From positions 14,394,744 through 14,458,743 of the forward strand of contig NC_044288.2 in assembly GCF_004027225.2 (NCBI RefSeq): a stretch of 64,000 bases of DNA. Direction: 5' to 3'. Shown here piece by piece: positions 22,840-34,700 of this stretch (positions are counted from its first letter, which is position 1; every line of letters starts with the position of its first letter). Source of the stretch: Strigops habroptila (Eukaryota; Chordata; Aves; Psittaciformes; Psittacidae). The position numbers and the translations under genes are program-made. The notes beneath the pieces are model-generated. The model saw only the letters and a list, made by a program, of their open reading frames with translations, searched no databases and was not told the origin of the DNA.

Positions 22840-25800
22840 CTGAAATAAGAAGTGATCTAAGTAAGGGAACCTTGTACAGCTGGAAAGTGGAAGAATACAC
22901 TGCTGACAACAGCAAATCCCCTCAGCTTTCAGTTCAGTTGCAAAACTGTCAGGTATTTATTCTCTGTGCTCTGTCCTGCCCCGCTCCCTCCTTCGTCTTG
23001 GCTATTGAGCAAACTGAGCTCTTGAGGAGAGAAATCCCCTTATGTCCTGAGGAGTTAGTCTAGAAGACTAACAGGGATGCAAAGGGTAACAAAGAAACCT
23101 GGGAGAACAGCCAAAACCAAAGCTTTTGATCGTGGCACTGGTGTGTTATGGCACAGCTTCCTCCCTTGATCTGGCCCAGGAATACATTGCACCCAGTGGG
23201 AACTCCAGCCCTTTACAGACTGCAGGGAAATAATGACATGGGACCTGCGCTCTTCCAGAACGGTGACATGCTGTTAAATTAACAAGGATGGAAACAAAAA
23301 TCCAACTACCACAAAGTGAGTTTGTGCCATGAAGAATTAACACAGTAGAGCCTCCCACAGCCTTCACTCTCGTGGCAGAGGAACTGTAAGTTACAGCTTA
23401 AGAATATGGTAAGTGAGAAAATCATCTTTGCTTCAAGTCCTGCTATGTTCAGTTTGGTGGTTTAAAGTCCCAAATGGACAAGACCTTGTAATAAATCTCC
23501 CTGCATTTGACCATTTGTTGCTGGTTTTGGTAAAAAATAAAATAGAATTAAAATAAAATAACCCCCAAGGTTAAAGTAGCTGCTGGGGCTTCACTACCGG
23601 CCACGGCCATGGCAAGATCTCTGTATTTCAGGACTGCTGTTGCTGTCCTAGGGATTATTGTGTAACTGTTTTGATATTGCTGCACTCTTACTATAAATTA
23701 TAATTAGCAAAAGCTAACAAAACATTCCTTAAAGTCGTCTTGGTTTCACCTGGTCTTTCAGAACAAACACGTGAATTCTAAGATGAAGGCCAGATCACTG
23801 AGGGTTGCAGAATTAAATCCTTTTTGCTTTTCATACTCAGAAGAATATTCAAGCACAGGCAAACCATGTTATTTAAAGTATAAAGAGAAACAGTTGGGAA
23901 GTTGTCATCTTTATTAGAAAGATGACATTCCATTACCTTTCTGATGGTAGCAAGCAAGCCTCTTGGGAGTGCTCCTCTTGCAGCGTTTCAATAAGGAGGA
24001 ATACACTGCCAAAAAGAAGTTTAGCCAGAAGGTTTGAAATGATAGCTTCCTGGGTACATTCTTACAAATGCAACTGTCTATTTACAGGCATTTCCAGCTC
24101 TGCTTCCCTATGTTCCCTACGTTATATCCCAATGTCAGTACGCACGTCAAGGAGCACGAGACAGAAATTGGACCCCTTCTTTCTGCTCATGTTCCTGCTT
24201 ACCCAAGGACAGAAAAGGACAAGGCCACCCACCAAACCACATACTTTAGTGGAAGAAGCTGATGTTAAACGGTTCTGAGAAGAAGAAATCAAATTAGGCC
24301 AGAAGTGATTTGAAACTTGAAGCCATGAATCTGAACTCCCGACCCCCTGTTTCGACATAGGGCTCTATGTGCTCCTATGGGAAATGCTTTGGTAGCAGCC
24401 TTAAAAACCAAACGAGTTAACTCTGCCTCCTTTGGCCGAAAAAAGTAGTGAGAGAAGTGCCCTGAGGTGCTGTTGCTTAAAAAGAGGATGTGTTAAGGAA
24501 GTCACAGCGTCCTAGGGCCTCTCATGTTTCCTGAGATCTGGAGTTCCTCACTATTAGACTTGTGAGCTACTGGAGCCAGTCTGTGAAATCTTCCGTGAGA
24601 TTATTTTTCCACTATATCAAGTTTGCCAACCATAACCTTACTGACAAAATATAGTATCTTGTGAGGAATATCTGTAAGTAGCAACCACAAATAACCTGCC
24701 AGCCTGAATAGAACAGCATAAATTACTTGCCACAGGACAAATGGATCTTATCTTCATTTCCAAAAGCCCTTCTGGTCGCAGTGATGCATTCACGTTATGA
24801 AACATTCACTATACACCTATCTGGTCATGCAGGTCCTCTCAGTGCAGGTGTGCCCACTGCCTCCAAGAAAGCACTACTAATGCTCAAAATATGTCAAGCT
24901 TAAATATTCCATTCCTTTACGAGGCTTTGCTCCATTCCAGCTTTCTTAGCAGGTTGTTTGGAGCCCTGAACAGTTGAGTTTTGAGTGTCTGCTTGGAGGG
25001 AGATTCCAAAGCTTCTCTGGGAAAACTGTCCAGGTATTTGACTACCTTTGCTGTGATTTTCCCCCACCCAGTATCTAATCAGAATGTCCCTTGTTATAGC
25101 TCATATCCCTGTGCTGTCTTCTCCACAACCACCCACGAGGGAGATGAAAACAGCAATATGAAATTATTCTGCTGACACAGTACAGCAAATAGCATTGTCA
25201 TAGTTTTCTGTGGTTAAAGGCATTATTCAACTCTGATGACCTTGTAGTAGGTTAGATCTCAGGGAGGCAGACATAAGAGGGGTGTCTCAGCTAGCTGCTT
25301 GCTGGAAGGCTGATACTCCTCTACCCAGCAGTGCCCAGTCAAACCCTGCTGAATCTTTGCATGCAAAGAGCTCGCGAGCTGAGCACAGCAGAGAATATGG
25401 TTCTGCTTTGAGGTTTTAGGACGAGAAAGAGCCGTTGCTTGACTGAGTCCCATATTCTCTGAGTTTAGGAAAGAGTTAAAATTACAATCACGTTTCTAGT
25501 AACACTCCTTTTAAAATAACCAAATTATGATAGAAGTCTTGCTTGGGCAAAGACTTCCAGTTCAAAACAATCCTGTGCATCTGCTTACCCTCCCTCTCCC
25601 CAAAATCTCAGATAAGTCATATTTACAGGATACAAATTTACATTCCATGCTTTAAGATAAACTTTGATGAATGAGGATTCCCGCAACATATCATTGCCTG
25701 CTCTCTTTTGTTGTTGGATAATGTCTCTTCTGATTCAGAATACACCAAATACATTAAAAAAGCATTGGTGTAACCAGGGCTGTTTCGGCAAACAAAAAAG

Positions 25801-28800
25801 CCATTCAGCTGCTTGGCACTGCTCTCGTGTTGGCAAGTTCCACAGCCCCGAATCAACCAGTGCAGATCTCAGCTGCCTGCAGCTATTTCCAAATGTTAGT
25901 TAGAACTGGTGCTGATTAAAAAGGGGGGTAAAAAAAGTTCCTTTTTGATTATTTCAAATTAGTCAACACAAGACTTGATCCAAACTAAATTCTCACCCCT
26001 AAAGTAAAAGTAATTGTTTTTCCAGTCAGTGTCTTGATTTTAAAGGGGAAACGAAACATGCACCAGTCAATAAAGAATTCCAGTACATTTTGTTTAATTA
26101 TTTCCATGTACTTCATCACTTGTCCAACAACTGTTCATTAAGTCACAGATGTATTTTCACCGAATTTTCCACTTCAGTATCAGAAAAAGCTAGTTCATCC
26201 AAGTCATGTTTGAAAATGCTCAGCACCATCTGAAAAGGAAAGAACTGCCCTATTTTTTACACTTGTTTTAACATTTACATTATTATTTATGTCCCATCTC
26301 TGCTGTCCCCTTAATTTCTGTTGCCCCAAGCTGAGGCTCCTCCTCGTGTTGTACCCAGTACTGTATCCTGACAGCACCCAGACCATCCTGCAGGCACAGC
26401 TCCGTAACAGGGTACATCGCTGTGATGGACCGCCTGCCCACCACAGCTTCTTGGTATGTTCCTCCCTCCTGCTTGATTCTTCTGTTGTAAACCTTATTTC
26501 ACTGGAATCAACCTTTATAGTTCCCAGAGAGTGGAAAACAACCCACCTGAGAGAAAAAAGGCTGCGGCTATCCATGAATGTATAGAAAGGCAAAAAACAT
26601 AAGGACAACTTACCTGGTCACCCAAAGAGTTGCATATCAGCCATGCTATGTGGGCAGACACAGCACTAGATGTGGTGTTTGGTGGATGTCCTGCTGTGCC
26701 AAGCACTGCCCAGGTCTGAAGGCAGCCAGAGTTCCTAGAAAAGCTTACCCGTGTCCTTTACACAGACATGGCATTGCCTTTTAATGACTTCCTCAACGTT
26801 TCTATCGCATCTTTTCAAGCCGCGACACCCCTGAGCTCCGGCTGCCCGTTCTCCTGCTGACAGCAGCCTAGGAGAGGTCCTCTGTGCCCATTCAGAGCCC
26901 GGAGTTCAGCTCCTCACCTTTCTCTACTGCTGTGGAAACTTTATGAGGGTTTAGGCGAAGGAGACGGGGGTGTGTTTCCAAGCAGGAGCTGGCTGTCCCC
27001 TCCCAGACAAGTCATGTGAAGCCAGTGCCATGTCACTGTTAGTACTGGCAGCGTTCCCTGCGTGCATGCGTGTGCTGTCACTCGGTTAAGATTGGGAATA
27101 CATCTCTGCAGGTAAGAGATTTAATGGTTGTATCCGAGAACAAAAAAGCCACCTACACCTTAAAGAGAAGTAGCTTTTATAATGCACTAACTCATGTTTT
27201 GAGCACAAAATAGCTAGTGCCAGTGCGACTGAATGGGTCGAAGGTATGCTTGCTGAAAGCAATAAGGGTCACTGGAATTTGGCAAAACCCCAGCAGTCCA
27301 GTTTTCCTGGTGCATTAAATCTATCGATTGAAATGCTGTTGCTATGTGGTGTCCTCAACCAGCTACAGGTATAGTCTCCATCTGTAAAGACAAGATGCAA
27401 ATAGGTTAGAATGTGGTTGGGCTCAGTTGTCTTTAAATACAATGTTTACAGACCACAAAGTCTGTAATTATGCTATTGCAAAGAGCAAGATGGAATTTGC
27501 AGCAGCATTGGTCTTTATTATGCAAATGTGGCCCCAATCTCTGTTACTTACCTCATATACAGAGCCCTATTATGAATGAAGCATGGAGAATCGAGGGTGT
27601 TACTTGCCATAACTTCTGAGATTTGTTTTTCCATGCAAAGAAGAACAAGGAATATCACCTCAACCTCACAGCCCTGTACGGCCATTCACAGGTGAAGCAA
27701 CATCTCAAGCTAGCAGCAGCTATTGCTGTAGAGAGATCTGTAAATATGAATAACAGTGGTGCCTCGTTGTCTGTGCCCAGTTCCTTGTCCCTACCACTAC
27801 AGCTGTATTTTTATCAATTAACTTCATTCTGGAAGGAGAGTATTCCCAGAACTCCCCTCACACTATTTGTCCTTTTAGCGCAGTAAACATTCAATGTTGC
27901 TTCATTTCGCATTTAAGACTGTACTGTTTTATTTGACACTTTCTCTTGACTAATCCTAACTATTCCCTAGTGGGAAAAGAGTTTGTAATTTTTAGCTGAT
28001 GCTACTAATTGTTATTTATCATAAGACAGCACACTCAATGGGGAGGAATGCGATTCCTTCAAGCGATTTTCACATAGCAGAGGAAGTGGAAATCAGCATT
28101 TCAAGAGGGGTGCTGTATGAACGTTGTCCTGAGATGACCCTTCTTTGGGCTGGAGCTTGCACTGTGAGGACTGTTTATTCAATAGCCAAAAGCGGATGAT
28201 AACCCATTTCACCGATGTCAGTGCTTCTGTTTAAGCGCTGTTCGATTCCAGCACGGGTTATCTCTGAAATATTTATACCCAACAGGAACTGAGAGCTCAG
28301 CGTGTTAGTCATGAGGATGTGAACGTCATTTACCTTCTGCTGCGAGTTTGTGTCTAGGGCAGGTGGGCAGCAACATAAAGCTGCCTCTGCCTCTCGGATG
28401 GCCTGTGCCCTGCTCTGCTGTCTTCGCCACAAACACTCTAACATCAGTGCTGAGGCACACAAGAAGCCTGATCTCTTCTCAGCAGAAAGGCTTTTGGATC
28501 CGATGCTTCATAAACTAGCTTCTCTTTGTTCACTCTCCATTTTCATAACAGTCACTGTTTGTTTCGCTGCTTGAAAAAATCATTAGAAGGATAAAACCTA
28601 CGCATTGTCTTTCAGGTTTGTGCAAATCCGCACTGATGGCTCTTCTAACATGGAAGAGGAATCTGAACTTAGCACACCTCACCTAAGCGTTAATGCCCTG
28701 CCTTCTCAACTGTATGTCTAACCAGCTTCCAGATGTGTGCCACCAGCCAATACTGCAGTGGCAGGCTTCAGGAGCATCTCTGGAGCAACACAAGGGTTAG

Positions 28801-30329
28801 GAAAATGCAAATGATGGCCTTGCTACATGGTTCAAACATGTTCAGCATCAGCTGCATCTTTTAAATCTTGATTCACTTTTTAAGGTGCCCATAAGTAAGT
28901 TTTTTACCATTTGTGGTGCTGTTACTAAGCTCTAAAGGAAATGCAGAACTCTTCCAACAGGGTATGATCCAGCACTTGCGGCTCCAGCTGATGAATGTGA
29001 AAATGTTGAGCTACAGCCCTTTATTCCACCTTATGATGTATTAAATCTACACACACAAAGTGTTTGAACTCTGGTCCTAACTAAAGAGGGTGTGAGGAGT
29101 CTTCAGGAACCTGCTTTGGAGGCTGGACCTGGAATCAAGTTTGGTAACTTCCAAATACAAGAACTATGGGACTTTCTTAAAGAGCAGGGTGCCTTTCCTG
29201 CTATTCTTCATCTTCATTAGCCGTGATCAAAATTAGCCATAATTGAAACAAACAAATTCTGATCTCCTTGAGCAAAACATGTCTCCAGCTTTCCCCAACA
29301 GTGGTTCTAAACATCCTTGAATAGCTTTTTTCCCAACTACACACAAACCATTAAAGATTACAAATGCCATTTATCACAAGTGATTATTTCCTGCAATACG
29401 TTTTGTATTAGAGTAGCAAGGCACACATATTTTTTCTGCCCTGAGATGATCCATCTTCTCTTTCCCCCCTGGATTTACCATACCTTCAAGTGATGAGTTT
29501 ATGAGCAAGAAAAATGACATACCTATTTTGCTCTGAACTCTTTAGGGGGAAAAATCTAACCTTACACTTAGAGAGTGCTGTAATCCAACCTGCTGTATTT
29601 ACCTGCTAACAACGTCTGTTTCCTTGCATGAAATCCCAGCCTCAAGTGATCACGAGAAGAAAGGCGATTACATTCCGCCAGTCTAGCAGAATATTATTAT
29701 TGCCTAATATATAAATTATGCAACACAAGAGACTGCAGAGCTAAGGCGAAATGGTGGCTATCTATCATCTGTGAAGACAAACTGTGAATCAAAATAGCGT
29801 TCAATAATGGGATGTCATAAGATGCTGACGGCACCAAGATCACTTGATGGAGAGCAGCAGTCGGAAAAACCTCTTCTTTTCTAGAAGTTACATTGCTGCT
29901 GAGGGATGAACATTAAACCTGAGACACTGAACTATGTCTGAAGTGTAAAAGATGCCAAGATTTGGTTTTCCAGATACTTTTATGGAAATAGTAGGCAAGT
30001 AGCTGAGATTTAATGGGCAGGTATCAATTCTGCATCAGTACCAGAACCGCAGTATTCGATAGCAGATACAACCCTGTCCAGAAGGCTGCAGTCTAAAAGA
30101 AAGGAAATACTATCTAAGCTTAATTATAGCAGATAAGCTTCCAAATAAATTGTATATCTGCCGTCAGCATCAGCCAGCAAAGCAACTGTTGGTGGCTACG
30201 TTACACAAGAAGCCACATTACGCTGCTTCATTGGATACAAACATCCGTGCTAATGTAATTTAAATAGCATTTAAACAGCCATTCAAATATTTAAACAGCA
30301 ATTTAAATAGCAGTATCTGAATGGGGCGT
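22840..30329. other. Gene desert between FAXDC2 coding start and CNOT8 promoter
   Basis: About 7.5 kb of AT-rich sequence. ORFs are short (134 codons at most), lack splice-consistent partners and resemble nothing I know. I see no LINE, no tRNA fold and no tandem array. It must contain the first non-coding exon(s) and promoter of FAXDC2 unless that gene shares the CNOT8 CpG island. The one zone with raised CpG is 26815-27080. Confidence 0.6.
26815..27080 (-). promoter_or_regulatory. FAXDC2: Candidate FAXDC2 promoter / non-coding first exon
   Basis: Within the AT-rich desert this stretch has clustered CpGs and, on the minus strand, CATAAAGTTT followed about 30 bases later by GAGAAAG|GTGAGG, a good splice donor. 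The acceptor waiting for such an exon is at 22841-22840. This is inference from composition and one donor. Confidence 0.25.
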
Positions 30330-30522
30330 GCAAGGATGCTGGAAAGGGACTGTTCATCAGGGACTGTAGTGATAGGACAAGGTGCCATGGGTTCAAACAG
30401 AAACAGGGGAGATTTAGGTTAGATATAAAGAAGCTGTTCCCTGTGAGGGTGCTGAGGCGCTGGCACACGGTGCCCAGAGAAGCTGTGGCTGCCCCATCCC
30501 TGGTAGTGTTCCCCAGGCAGAG
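30330..30522 (+). mobile_element. CR1 LINE fragment upstream of CNOT8
   Basis: The sense strand reads CATCAGGGACTGTAGTGATA, GATTTAGGTTAGATATAAAG, CTGTGAGGGTGCTGAGGCGC and GCCCAGAGAAGCTGTGGCTG, the region just before the CR1 3' end. The extreme 3' tail is missing, so it is truncated on both sides. It ends about 20 bases before the CNOT8 CpG island. Confidence 0.85.
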
Positions 30523-30754
30523 GGAGACACCAACCACCCTTACCCCCCTCCCAGCGCGGCTAATGGACTCGCCCGGTCTCCCTCCTCAGGAAACCCGGGC
30601 GATCCCATTACCCGCAGTGGGGGGGGGGGAACGGTGAGACAGACACCCCACCACGACTCCCTCAGCTGTGCGCAGGCGCACTGCGCGCACAGCCCCGCCT
30701 GTGCCCGCCTTGCCCCTCCGCGGGAGCGCGCCCCGGGGGCGGCTTCTGCGTAAG

Positions 30755-30764
30755 TCTCGCGAGA
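30755..30764. promoter_or_regulatory. CNOT8: TCTCGCGAGA palindrome
   Basis: A perfect 10-bp match to the CGCG element found in vertebrate CpG-island promoters and bound by BANP (earlier attributed to Kaiso/ZBTB33). Position about 100 bases upstream of the likely start fits its usual placement. Confidence 0.7.
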
Positions 30765-30862
30765 TCTCAACCAAACCCCGGCCAACGGGCGGAACGGAAA
30801 TCCCGCCCCTTTCCCTCAGGGTGAGGGAGAGGGGGAAAAGAGAGAGACAGCGAGGCCGTATC

Positions 30863-30872
30863 GCGCATGCGC
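30863..30872. promoter_or_regulatory. CNOT8: NRF1 palindrome GCGCATGCGC
   Basis: Perfect core of the NRF1 site (YGCGCAYGCGCR), within about 40 bases of the exon 1 donor, so at or near the transcription start. A second, one-mismatch site lies at 30669-30680. Confidence 0.7.
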
Positions 30873-31113
30873 AGTGGCTGATCGGGCCCGGGCTTCCGGG
30901 CAGGTACCGGGGGGTGTGTGTGTCTATGGGGGGTGCGGGCAGGGGATGGCGATGGGGAGCGGCGGAGCAGACGAGTCGCGGGGGGCACTGAGGGATAGAG
31001 CGGCGCCCCGCGCGCGACCAGGTGCGGGCGGGGCGGCGCCGGGGCCTCCGCGGCTGAGGGGGCGGTGGGAGGGCTGAGGGAGAGCGGGCGCCAGCGCCGC
31101 TCCACCGGCACCA

Positions 31114-31172
31114 TTGGGTGCCCCCCGGCCTCGTTGGGTGCCCCCCGGCTTCGTTGGGTCCCCTCCGGCCGC
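31114..31172. repeat. 20-bp minisatellite, about 3 copies, in CNOT8 intron 1
   Basis: Three consecutive copies of a GC-rich unit beginning TTGGGTGCCCCCCGG (31114-31133, 31134-31153, 31154-31172), the third slightly changed. It lies in the downstream half of the CpG island. Confidence 0.85.
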
Positions 31173-31690
31173 CGATGCCCGAGGCTGGGATCGTTGTGCC
31201 CGTGTTGCTGCAGGGAATGGTGAACAACCGTCGGTTTAGCGCTGAAACTGCCGTTAGTACAAGCTGAAAGACCTCACCTCAGCGCTTGCCGGGTTACGCC
31301 GGAGGAGCTGGTGTGTATAAATGCGTTCTGTGGCTGTTTCTAAAGGCTGTCGCAATAAGTGAATGTTAAACGTGAGGATTCTCCGCTTGCACATCTGAGG
31401 GCCGAAAGTTTCTGAGCTTATGGCAGGAGAAAAGGAGAGGGGAAATGATTCTCTTCACGAATAACTGCTCTGTTAGTTGTGCGTCCGCTCCTGTTACCTG
31501 AATGGATGCGCTCAATCTCGTTCAGCGTATTTATGGGAAGCTATAAAAGCAAGGAAAAACCTTGGTGCAAACGTTAAATGGGTTATTTTGAAGCTGAAAA
31601 TGGAAGTGTGACCGACTCCAGCAAAGCGTTCGTTCTCATTCGTAGCTCTTTCTTTATATCAAGCATTATTTATTGATCTCTTTAACACAG

Positions 31691-31771
31691 CACACTGATA
31701 AGATCGCGCAGTTTGCAGTTCAACCCTTCATCTGGATTCAACATCGGTCCCTTTCCTGTGGTCCCTGCAAG
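31691..31771 (+). other. CNOT8: CNOT8 5'UTR part of exon 2
   Basis: Acceptor TTTAACACAG ends at 31690; 81 bases of 5'UTR precede the ATG at 31772. The start context GCAAGATGC has A at -3... in the form CAAG-ATG, an adequate Kozak. The human start codon is at the equivalent residue. This stretch happens to be open in the CNOT8 frame, but no in-frame ATG lies inside it. Confidence 0.7.
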
Positions 31772-34700
31772 ATGCCGGCGGCACTTGCAGAGAACAGCCA
31801 AGTGATCTGTGAAGTGTGGGCAAACAACCTGGAGGAAGAGATGAGGAAAATCCGAGAGATTGTTCTGAGTTACAGCTACATTGCGATGGTGAGTGTTTTA
31901 TACTGCATCTGACTGCCTTAGTCAAGGGATTTTGGGGGTAGGGGAAGAAGTTGATTCTTGAGTGAGAAATGATTTCAGTCAAACTGAGCTAGAAGTGGTG
32001 AAAAAGTAGAAAGCTGTTCAGTAGAAGCTTCCCAGGGTCTACTACAAGTAGTGCTGAGTATGGATTGAATGAAAGGGAAGAGATACATACCTTAAAAACA
32101 TGAATTCACTTAATATTTTGCTGTTCATAACTTACTACTTTGTGCCACAGAAAAACAAAACAGGTCAGGTGTACAATTGGGTTTAAATCCTTAGTTCTCC
32201 ACCAGTGTATTTGTCCTTTGAATGTCTTTCCCTGTTTGGTTATGGAAGATGCAGTGGTCCTGTAGGAGAAAAGGTCTGCAAGTGGCGACTACTCAGCTGG
32301 GCTGCTGACTACTCAACTAGTCAGCTGGTCTTTTAGTGAGCTCAGATGTTCATTCTTAGGGAAGAGAAATATTCTGGCTCTAAGTACAACAGCGTGTTCA
32401 GAAAGCTTTGTTTAAGAAGACCAGAATCTCCCCCAGGTGGGAGGAATCTCTTCCTGCTCTTAAAGTCTTGGCTGGAGCCGGTTATTTACATAGATAACTG
32501 GGGTTAGTTATGATACTGGAAGTTACACCAGCTTTGCTTAGGAACACTAAACTTCAAGATATGAGAGTCCTTAACAAAAGCATGGCATAAAACCACATGC
32601 CCCCGCAGAGTGTGTAGTATTTTAGAGTAGAACACAGCTGTGTAAGTGAATACGAGTTTTGGTTACCACATGTCAGTGGGAAATGAGCTTTCTTGCCTCT
32701 CTTTGGTCTCACTGAAACTTTGCTTGTGACGTGTGTTTAGCAGCTCTGCTGACAAGAGTGGACACACAGGGATCTTGGGCAAGGGAGAGATTTGTGCCAG
32801 ATATGCAGCACTGGGTTCTTCATGAAAGGTTTTGCACACGCTCTGGTCAATAGAAGTGACATGACCTAATCTGAGAACAAAAATAGTGTGGAAGTTGGGG
32901 TTTCAGCAGAGATAGCACATGGTCACTGGCCAGGTAAAATGTTTTTCATCTCGTAGATGCTTGCTCTGTTGTTAAGGTCTGTTTTGATTGGCAGAAGTGT
33001 TCATTCATGTGGGCATTGGCTGTTCCTCAAAACCAGGCAGGTTATCACCATCTAGACTATCAAATGAAGATGCTCAGAGTGCTGAATTTAACTTCTATTT
33101 AGAATATGAAAGAACACTGAATAAATAAATTTTTAAAGTCCATTCTTAGTAGATTTAGGGAAAATGAGAGAGTCCTTTGTGAGAGAGGTGTTTAGATTCT
33201 ACAATAGTGCATATTGGATGAGTTTGTAACATTTTTGTTGTGGAATAAAAACTGCAAGAAGGGATACTTGTAATAAATGAGTGAATGCAGTGGTTAACAA
33301 ATTGTGTGGGGTTTTATAGTGTCTGACATGCAGCAGGTTAAAACGTGTCTGAATATGGAAAAAGTGGTGGGGGGAAGTGATTTTTACAGAACAACTTAGA
33401 GAATGCAGTGCTGAGACCTGCGAGGCTCCTAATAGAGTGATAATGACTCCTAATAGACCCAGTGGTGAAATAAGCTTTTCCCTTTTCTCCTAGGACACGG
33501 AGTTTCCTGGAGTTGTCGTAAGGCCAATCGGAGAATTCCGCAGCTCCATAGACTATCAGTACCAGCTCCTTCGGTGTAACGTTGACCTGCTGAAAATTAT
33601 CCAGCTGGGTCTGACTTTCACAAATGAGAAAGGAGAATATCCTTCTGGGATCAACACCTGGCAGTTCAACTTCAAGTTCAACCTCACGTGAGTCTCCTGA
33701 GCTCGGGAATAATCACCTTTTCTCTCCTGCTAAAGCGATGCTTTGGCAGACACAGGTGTCTGTCCATCACTGGCTGGTTCTGAGCAATAAACGTTCAGAT
33801 TCTAACACAGGTTTTTGTGGGAAACTGTTGTGGCATGAATGGAGTTTGCAGTCTTTCTGGAAGCCAAAGCCATGCCAGAATCGTATCCTTAATACCCTTT
33901 TCCTGTAGTTTTATGTTCCTTAAACTTTTTTTCTGGAACAGTGTTATAGTCTGAAACTTTATACATTTTATATACATATCTATATATAAACATATAGATA
34001 AATCTCTTTCTGCTAAAAATAAATGGATGTGCTGTTTTCAGCAGAAAGGAAAATACCTCTTTACAGATCCTTGCTAAAATGTAAACTGGGATCTAAAGAA
34101 GCATGTTGATGTAATTGTCACACCAGTTCGGGAGAATGAATCTTGCTCAATGGAGTGTGGCAGTTGTTCGTGTCTCCTCCATACTGCAATATCCTGGGTT
34201 GCAGCTGAAACAAGTTTCATTATCCCTCCCCCTGTAATTGTAAAGACAAACTCAGCATAATTACCTCTAGAGCTGCCTGGAAATAGAGGGTTTATCTGGC
34301 AAACCCACACATTTCTACGAAATCAATGAGTGTTTTTATGGAACTGTCATTGGAGAACATGACAAAAACTCATAGCTGGTATGTGCTGATCATCCAGTTC
34401 TTGAACCTCAAAGTTGCAGACTCTGCTTCCACAAACTTGCGAGCCTCTTGAAGTATTGAAATCGCAGTGAAGTTTGCACGGTGTGATCACTTCACGTGAC
34501 TCAATTATCATATTTGGCCTGAATTTTGCTGTGTGTTGTCACGTCCGTCCCTCCCCCAACCCTCAAATGAAACCAACCAGTGTGAAAGTTGGGTTCCTGC
34601 TCAGCTCTCCACCAAGCGTCTCATCACTCATCCCTGTCTTCCTTCCTGAGTCAAGTATTAGGCAATTTTGTTTACTCCCAGAGATAGAGCTGGAGATGAT

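Larger units (their letters stand above)
30540..30903 (+). promoter_or_regulatory. CNOT8: CNOT8 CpG-island promoter and non-coding exon 1
   Basis: GC- and CpG-dense sequence without TATA box. It contains NRF1-type sites at 30669-30680 and 30863-30872, a TCTCGCGAGA palindrome at 30755-30764 and an ETS core CTTCCGG at 30893-30899. The first exon ends at 30903 (GGGCAG|GTACCG); its 5' end is not visible but probably lies between 30830 and 30880. High CpG density continues to about 31190, in intron 1. Confidence 0.75.

Noticed and set aside
22704-23063. A 119-codon plus-strand ORF across the first FAXDC2 coding exon
   Set aside because: It is the antisense shadow of that exon and flanking intron; no independent coding evidence.
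27623-27886. An 87-codon ORF in the gene desert
   Set aside because: No similarity to anything I know, no splice partners, and the length is expected by chance in 7.5 kb over six frames.
28221-28262. GTTCGATTCC resembling a tRNA B box
   Set aside because: No A box, no acceptor stem or anticodon arm can be formed around it, and no T-run terminator follows.
30586-31227. A 213-codon minus-strand ORF over the CNOT8 CpG island
   Set aside because: It is a composition effect of the CpG island, proline/arginine-rich, covers known promoter motifs and has no family resemblance.
31673-31771. An in-frame upstream ATG (31673) that would extend CNOT8 by 33 residues
   Set aside because: The ATG lies in the intron, 5' of the acceptor at 31690; the spliced 5'UTR has no in-frame ATG and the human protein starts at the same Met as 31772.
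32281-32340. Imperfect repeat of GACTACTCA in CNOT8 intron 2
   Set aside because: Only two short diverged copies, too weak to call a repeat element.
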